The notes beneath the pieces are model-generated. The model worked only from the letters and a program-made list of their open reading frames with translations, made no database searches and had not been told where the DNA came from. From contig JANXAA010000066.1 of NCBI GenBank assembly GCA_025061865.1, positions 1 through 9,004 of the forward strand: a DNA stretch of 9,004 nucleotides, read 5' to 3'. This document shows positions 5,335 through 9,004 of this stretch, piece after piece (the first letter of the stretch is position 1; each line of letters begins with the position of its first letter). This DNA comes from Acidobacteriota bacterium. GTDB taxonomy: Bacteria > Acidobacteriota > HRBIN11. Made by a program: the position numbers and the translations under genes.

Positions 5335-7314
5335 ATGGAGCCGGTCGTCGGCGTCGATACGGGCGGGACCTTCACAGACTTTGTCGTCCTGGACGCTGAG
5401 GGCCTGCGCATTCACAAGGTTCCGTCTACGCCGCAGGACCCCTCAGCGGCCGTCGAGCAGGGTTTCCGGGACTTAGGACTTCCCGATAAGGTCCTAGTCA
5501 TTCACGGGACCACCGTCGGGACCAATGCCCTCTTAGAGCGACGGGGCGGCCGGATCGTTCTCCTGACGACGGCCGGCTTCGAGGATGTCCTGTCTATCGG
5601 GCGGCAGACCCGGGAACGACTGTATGACCTATTTTACCGGCGCCCACCGGATTTGGTCCCGCCTGAGCGGCGGATCGGGGTCCGGGAGCGCATCGGGCCG
5701 GACGGCACAATCGTCATCCCCCTGACGGCCGACGAGGTCGAGCGGGTCCGACGCCGCGTCCGGTCCCACGACCCCGAAGCTGTGGCCGTCGTGTTTCTAT
5801 TCTCCTACGTGAACTCATCCCACGAACAGGTCGTCCGGGCCGGCTTGGCCGACTTAGGGGTGCCGGTTTTTCTGTCTTCCGAGGTATTCCCCGAATACCG
5901 GGAGTATGAGCGGACTGTCGTCACCGTCCTGAATGCTTATCTGGCGCCCGTTATGCAAGGGTATCTTCGTCGTCTCCAGGCCTGGGTCGGCGGACGTCTC
6001 TGGGTCATGACCTCGACGGGCGGGACCGTGCCCGCCGAGCGGGCCGTCCGGGAGCCTATCCAGACTCTGCTCTCGGGCCCGGCGGCTGGTGTCTTAGGGG
6101 CCTGGTTCTTGGCCCGGCGGGCGGGCTTCGACCGACTGATCACACTGGACATGGGCGGCACATCGACGGACGTGTCCCTCATCGACGGGGACGTGACGGT
6201 CACCCGAGACGTCGACCTGGGGGGCCTTCCCATCAGGGTACCGATGATCGACGTCCAGAGCATCGGTGCCGGAGGCGGGTCGATTGTGTGGGTCGACGCC
6301 GGTGGGGCCCTGCGGGTCGGGCCTCAAAGCGCCGGAGCCGACCCCGGTCCTGTCTGTTACGGCCGGGGCGGCCAGGAGGTTACCGTCACCGATGCCCACC
6401 TCTTTTTGGGGCGCATCCATCCGTCCCTTTTCCTGGCTGGGCGCATGCGGCTGTACCCCGAGCTGGCAGAAGCAGCCCTCCGCCGGATGGCGGCCCATCT
6501 CAGCCTCTCCCCGGAAGCCCTGGCCGAGGGCATCGTCGAGGTCGCCAATGCTGGCATGGAGCGAGCCCTCCGGGTCGTATCTGTCGAGCGAGGTTACGAC
6601 CCTCGGGACTTCGTCCTCTTCGCCTTTGGCGGCGCCGGCGGCCTCCACGCTTGTACGCTGGCAGCCCGTCTGGGAATCCGGACTGTCGTGAACCCGCCCC
6701 ACGCCGGTATCGTCTCGGCCTTGGGAGCGCTGGTCGCCGAACCAATATGGACGCACAGCCAAAGCTTGCTTGTGCGGGAGGATGAGGTCGATGACGCGGT
6801 CCTTCGGCAAGTCGTCGGTCGCCTGGTCGAGCAAGGCGTGGCCGTCTTGAGACGCGAAGCTGTCTTGACTGAGGGCGTCCGGGTCACGCCCTTCCTCCAG
6901 ATGCGTTACCTGGGCCAGTCCTATGAACTGCTCGTGCCCTTTAGGGGGGACCTTCAGGCCACGCTGGCGGTCTTTCAGGAGATGCATCGCCAGCGGTACG
7001 GCTTCGAACGGGTTGATCGACCTCGGGAGGTCGTCGGCGTCCACGTCCGCCTGACGGTTCCCGCCGCTCAGCCGGAGGTCCCGACCCTCCCGTGGGACCC
7101 GGACAGCGAGCGAGTGGCTCGCCTGGGCGAGACCTCACTGGTTCATGAGGGCCATCGCCACCGGGTGAGGTTGTATGACCGGTCCGCCCTTCGGGCTGGA
7201 GCTGTCTTGGAGGGACCAGCCGTCGTGTTTGAGGCGACGGCCACTTTCTTCTTGCCGCCGAACTGGAAGGCCCGAGTCGATCCCTCGGGTCACCTGATCG
7301 CCCGGCCGGTCTGA
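5335..7314 (+). CDS. Hydantoinase/oxoprolinase family protein (HyuA-like, ATP-dependent)
   Basis: The 659-residue protein belongs to the N-methylhydantoinase A / 5-oxoprolinase A / acetone carboxylase beta superfamily, whose members use ATP to activate amide-ring or carbonyl substrates with a HyuB partner. The Hydant_A_N domain spans about residues 3-180, with GVDTGGTFTDFV at the N-terminus (phosphate-binding), then HGTTVGTNALLERRGG and LLTTAGFEDVLSIGRQ. The Hydantoinase_A core follows, with LSGPAAGVLGA, LDMGGTSTDVSLID (about 271-284), GAGGGSI (about 311), GPQSAGADPGPVCYGRGG and FGGAGGLHACTLAARLGI (about 430-448). A C-terminal domain completes the usual length. The substrate cannot be read from the sequence. 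No hyuB follows on either strand in the window, which is unusual. The ATG at 5335 is supported by GAGGAGG. The start sits 190 bp from the divergent DUF429 start. Confidence 0.92.
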   Translation: MEPVVGVDTGGTFTDFVVLDAEGLRIHKVPSTPQDPSAAVEQGFRDLGLPDKVLVIHGTTVGTNALLERRGGRIVLLTTAGFEDVLSIGRQTRERLYDLFYRRPPDLVPPERRIGVRERIGPDGTIVIPLTADEVERVRRRVRSHDPEAVAVVFLFSYVNSSHEQVVRAGLADLGVPVFLSSEVFPEYREYERTVVTVLNAYLAPVMQGYLRRLQAWVGGRLWVMTSTGGTVPAERAVREPIQTLLSGPAAGVLGAWFLARRAGFDRLITLDMGGTSTDVSLIDGDVTVTRDVDLGGLPIRVPMIDVQSIGAGGGSIVWVDAGGALRVGPQSAGADPGPVCYGRGGQEVTVTDAHLFLGRIHPSLFLAGRMRLYPELAEAALRRMAAHLSLSPEALAEGIVEVANAGMERALRVVSVERGYDPRDFVLFAFGGAGGLHACTLAARLGIRTVVNPPHAGIVSALGALVAEPIWTHSQSLLVREDEVDDAVLRQVVGRLVEQGVAVLRREAVLTEGVRVTPFLQMRYLGQSYELLVPFRGDLQATLAVFQEMHRQRYGFERVDRPREVVGVHVRLTVPAAQPEVPTLPWDPDSERVARLGETSLVHEGHRHRVRLYDRSALRAGAVLEGPAVVFEATATFFLPPNWKARVDPSGHLIARPV

Positions 7315-7330
7315 GAAAAGGGAGGATAAG

Positions 7331-7353
7331 TGCCGTCTTCGAAGACACTGGCA
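7331..7353 (+). repeat. Palindrome downstream of the HyuA-like gene
   Basis: GTCTTCGAAGAC (7335-7346) is a perfect 12-bp palindrome, flanked by TGCC (7331-7334) and GGCA (7350-7353) that could extend the stem across a 3-nt bulge. It begins 16 nt after the HyuA-like stop codon. No T-tract follows, so it is not a standard terminator. A direct repeat of CTGGCAT (7348-7354, 7360-7366) follows. Confidence 0.35.
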
Positions 7354-7398
7354 TGAAGGCTGGCATTCTGACCGACTCTCCCGACTTCCCTATCTCCA

Positions 7399-7426
7399 TT
7401 GCACTTTGCCGAATCCGGCCCATAAT
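7399..7426 (+). promoter_or_regulatory. Sigma70-like promoter for the sulfur carrier and cysteine synthase genes
   Basis: TTGCAC (7399-7404) is followed after 16 bases by CATAAT (7421-7426), five of six matches to TATAAT. This stretch is notably AT-richer than its surroundings. A transcript starting near 7433 would have a leader of about 128 nt before the start at 7561, containing the three AGCCGGCCG repeats. Confidence 0.45.
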
Positions 7427-7464
7427 ATCCATACTGAGCTGACCCCACGATGGAACGTCACCTG

Positions 7465-7524
7465 AGCCGGCCGCCCCGCCGTGAAAACTAGCCGGCCGCC
7501 TGGATGGTTCGATTCAGCCGGCCG
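7465..7524 (+). repeat. Three AGCCGGCCG direct repeats in the leader of the sulfur carrier gene
   Basis: AGCCGGCCG occurs at 7465-7473, 7490-7498 and 7516-7524, with start-to-start spacing of 25 and 26 bp. The first two extend to AGCCGGCCGCC. Each unit holds the overlapping palindromes GCCGGC and CGGCCG. They lie between the predicted promoter and the start codon at 7561, so they could be operator sites or RNA-level elements. Function is unknown. Confidence 0.55.
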
Positions 7525-7560
7525 TTTCGACAGACCACGCCGTCTTGCCAGGAGGTCCCG

Positions 7561-7836
7561 ATGGCCGTGAAGGTTCGTATTCCGACGCCTCTTCGCCGCC
7601 TGACTGGGGGTCAGGCTGAGTTGGCAGTGTCGGCGACGACCGTCGAAGAGCTCCTCATGCAATTGCGATACGACTACGACGCCCTAGCCCAGCAGATCTT
7701 GGACGACCGGGGCGAGGTTCGGAGCTTCGTGAACATTTTTGTCAACGACGAAGACATCCGCTTCCTGCAGGGCCGGTCGACGCCCCTGAAGGATGGGGAC
7801 GTCGTCTCCATTATCCCCTCCATCGCCGGCGGTTGA
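7561..7836 (+). CDS. MoaD/ThiS-family sulfur carrier protein, CysO-like
   Basis: This is a small ubiquitin-like sulfur carrier of 91 residues. It has the beta-grasp order typical of MoaD/ThiS: VKVRIPTPLRRLTGG, then TTVEELLMQL, VNIFVNDEDIRFL, and KDGDVVSIIPSIAGG at the end. The terminal Gly-Gly is the site of adenylation and thiocarboxylation by an E1-like enzyme. Because a CysM-like gene follows directly, the best guess is a CysO-type carrier that gives sulfur for cysteine synthesis rather than molybdopterin or thiamine synthesis; this is inference. The ATG at 7561 has a strong AGGAGGT at 7550-7556. An in-frame ATG at 7504 would lack this and would begin in the repeat region. No activating enzyme or JAMM protease lies in the window. 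Confidence 0.88.
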   Translation: MAVKVRIPTPLRRLTGGQAELAVSATTVEELLMQLRYDYDALAQQILDDRGEVRSFVNIFVNDEDIRFLQGRSTPLKDGDVVSIIPSIAGG

Positions 7837-7908
7837 CCCCATGGTTGAACCGATCGGCGTTCGGCGGTGAGTCTTCAGGCGAGGACTTCCAGCCCAATAC
7901 CGAACACC

Positions 7909-7920
7909 CGAGGACTCGGT
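7909..7920 (+). repeat. Small hairpin before the cysteine synthase start
   Basis: CCGAG and CTCGG form a perfect inverted repeat with almost no spacer, just before AGGT (7921-7924) and the ATG at 7930. It is short and may be chance. The 93-bp gap between the two genes holds no other feature that I can support. Confidence 0.2.
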
Positions 7921-7929
7921 AGGTTCCCT

Positions 7930-8844
7930 ATGGCCCCGTCTTTCGACCCCCACAGTTTGCTGACGCGGATCGGGAACACGCCGTTGATCCGGCTCCGCCG
8001 CCTGGTCGCCGACTGGCCAAGCGTGGAAGTTTACTGCAAGGCGGAATGGCTGAATCCCGGCGGGTCTGTCAAGGACCGCCCGGCCCTAAATATGGTCCTG
8101 GAAGCCATCCGGCGTGGGGACCTCAAGCCAGGCCAGACCATCCTGGACGCCACCTCCGGCAATACGGGGATTGCCTTAGCGATGATCGGGGCCATCTTGG
8201 GGTACCGAGTTTGTCTGTGCATCCCGGCTAACGCTAGTGCCGAACGATTCAAGATTCTGCAGGCTTACGGGGCTACGATCATCCGGACGGACCCCCTCGA
8301 GGGGTCGGATGGGGCCATCCGGATGGCCGACCGCCTCATGCGGGAGGCCCCAGACCTGTACTACCGAGTCGACCAGTACGGTAACCCAGATAACTGGCGA
8401 GCCCACTATAAGACGACAGCCGAAGAGGTCTGGCGCCAGACCGACGGCCGCGTGACCCACTTTATCGCCGGCCTGGGGACGTCGGGGACGCTCGTCGGAA
8501 CGGGTCGACGACTCAAGGAACTCCGACCTGACATCCAGGTCATCGCCGTCGAACCGGAGCCCTTCCATGGTATCGAGGGCCTCAAGAACATGGCAACGGC
8601 CATTGTTCCCCCTATCTACGACCCGTCGGTCCACGACCGGAAGGTCGAGGTCCGCACGGAAGAAGCCTACTACTGGACCCGTCGGTTGGCCCGAGAGGAG
8701 GGCCTCTTCGTCGGTCAGTCCTCCGGCGCTGTCCTGGCTGCCCTCATGAAATTGCGTCCTACGGTCCGGGAAGGCGTCGTCGTCCTGATTTTTGCAGACA
8801 GCGGCGACAAGTACCTGAGTACGGCCACGTGGGCAGGGGATTGA
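7930..8844 (+). CDS. cysM: PLP-dependent cysteine synthase, CysM-like (probably thiocarboxylate-dependent)
   Basis: This is a fold-type II PLP enzyme of 304 residues that makes cysteine from an activated serine and a sulfur donor. K48 in NPGGSVKDRP is the PLP Schiff-base lysine, TSGNTG (75-80) binds the substrate carboxylate, and GLGTSGTLVG (181-190) holds the PLP phosphate. From memory, the alignment with Mycobacterium tuberculosis CysM is close in LQAYGATII, DQYGNPDNWRAHY, KNM-IVPPIYDP and the C-terminal DKYLSTATWAGD. That enzyme uses O-phosphoserine and CysO-thiocarboxylate. Its Arg220, important for phosphoserine, appears to correspond to K219 here. The neighbouring Gly-Gly sulfur carrier supports the same pathway. 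The start at 7930 begins the conserved N-terminus and has AGGT upstream; a GTG at 7867 would add 21 residues without homology. A classical CysK using O-acetylserine and sulfide is the alternative. Confidence 0.9.
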   Translation: MAPSFDPHSLLTRIGNTPLIRLRRLVADWPSVEVYCKAEWLNPGGSVKDRPALNMVLEAIRRGDLKPGQTILDATSGNTGIALAMIGAILGYRVCLCIPANASAERFKILQAYGATIIRTDPLEGSDGAIRMADRLMREAPDLYYRVDQYGNPDNWRAHYKTTAEEVWRQTDGRVTHFIAGLGTSGTLVGTGRRLKELRPDIQVIAVEPEPFHGIEGLKNMATAIVPPIYDPSVHDRKVEVRTEEAYYWTRRLAREEGLFVGQSSGAVLAALMKLRPTVREGVVVLIFADSGDKYLSTATWAGD

Positions 8845-8868
8845 TCGGGAAATGGGGAATAGATTTGA

Positions 8869-8889
8869 GTGTTAGGTCTTGGAGACTGG
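8869..8889. repeat. Copy of dispersed intergenic repeat (GTGTTAGGTCTTGG type)
   Basis: This second well-preserved copy lies just downstream of the cysteine synthase gene. It is followed by a partial echo, GTCTTAGGTT, at about 8890-8899. It matches 2718-2738 at 19 of 21 positions. No open reading frame covers it. Confidence 0.5.
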
Positions 8890-8902
8890 GTCTTAGGTTA
8901 CA

Positions 8903-9004
8903 ACCCCCTAAAAATTCAAATAGACAATATACTATATTTTATATTTTTAGCCGCTTCCCTCCGAGAAAGGAAATTTTTGAGACAGCTTTTAAGACAAAAC
9001 CTTG
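8903..9004. other. AT-rich terminal segment with an imperfect dyad
   Basis: After an abrupt end to the GC-rich sequence, about 8909-8950 is almost entirely A and T. CTAAAAAT (8908-8915) and ATTTTTAG (8943-8950) are inverted, with inner ATAG (8920-8923) and CTAT (8932-8935). A purine-rich AAAGGA (8966-8971) precedes a TTG at 8977 that opens a frame to the window edge, so a new gene could start there, but nine codons are too few to judge. Promoter, insertion edge or CRISPR leader are all possible. Confidence 0.3.

Noticed and set aside
6094..7044. Long minus-strand open frame of 316 codons opposite the HyuA-like gene
   Set aside because: It is antisense to a clearly conserved gene, has no recognisable domain, and is a shadow frame expected in GC-rich sequence.
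8176..8634. Minus-strand open frame opposite the cysteine synthase gene
   Set aside because: It is a shadow of the conserved synthase frame with no supporting features.
8965..9004. Gene start (TTG at 8977 after AAAGGA) or CRISPR repeat at the window edge
   Set aside because: Too little sequence remains, and no repeat unit is seen twice.

Overview
The window is GC-rich (roughly 60% by eye) and bacterial, with compact genes, good Shine-Dalgarno sites and short intergenic gaps. Every recognisable protein is bacterial. The combination of complex I subunits, an Uma2-type protein, an orphan HyuA and a CysO/CysM-like pair recalls uncultured thermophilic or soil lineages such as Acidobacteriota-like bacteria. 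That placement is inference, because no rRNA or other taxonomic marker is present.

Left half (minus strand, about 4431 down to 92): a probable transcription unit starts at a good sigma70-like promoter (TTGACA-N18-TAACAT). It encodes complex I subunits in the order nuoB, nuoC, nuoI, then an Uma2-family gene, then nuoD, then a small single-pass membrane protein. NuoB, C, D and I are the quinone-side connecting module of NADH:quinone oxidoreductase. NuoI carries two 4Fe-4S clusters, NuoB carries cluster N2, and NuoB/NuoD form the quinone site. The other subunits are not in the window. The order is unusual because nuoI sits between nuoC and nuoD, and nuoA is not next to nuoB. The Uma2 gene carries two opposite single-base frameshifts about 52 bp apart, both in homopolymers. 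They are either recent inactivating indels or sequencing errors. nuoB and nuoC overlap by 100 nt.

Middle (4464-5144, minus): a DUF429 protein (predicted RNase H-fold nuclease) lies just upstream of nuoB on the same strand. Its stop codon lies within an inverted repeat.

Right half (plus strand, 5335-8844): an orphan hydantoinase/oxoprolinase HyuA-like protein has no hyuB beside it. It is followed by a promoter-like site, a leader with three AGCCGGCCG repeats, a MoaD/ThiS-type sulfur carrier ending in Gly-Gly, and a PLP-dependent cysteine synthase most like CysM. The last two resemble the mycobacterial CysO-CysM route, in which a protein thiocarboxylate supplies sulfur for cysteine. The JAMM protease (Mec) of that route is not in the window.

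The intergenic gaps share a dispersed GTGTTAGGT-type repeat. The window ends in a strikingly AT-rich stretch (about 8903-9004) with no recognisable gene. No rRNA, tRNA, transposase or CRISPR array was seen. I did not find a clearly new system. The best leads are the broken Uma2 gene inside the nuo cluster, the nuo gene order, the CysO/CysM pair with its repeated leader, and the dispersed intergenic repeat.
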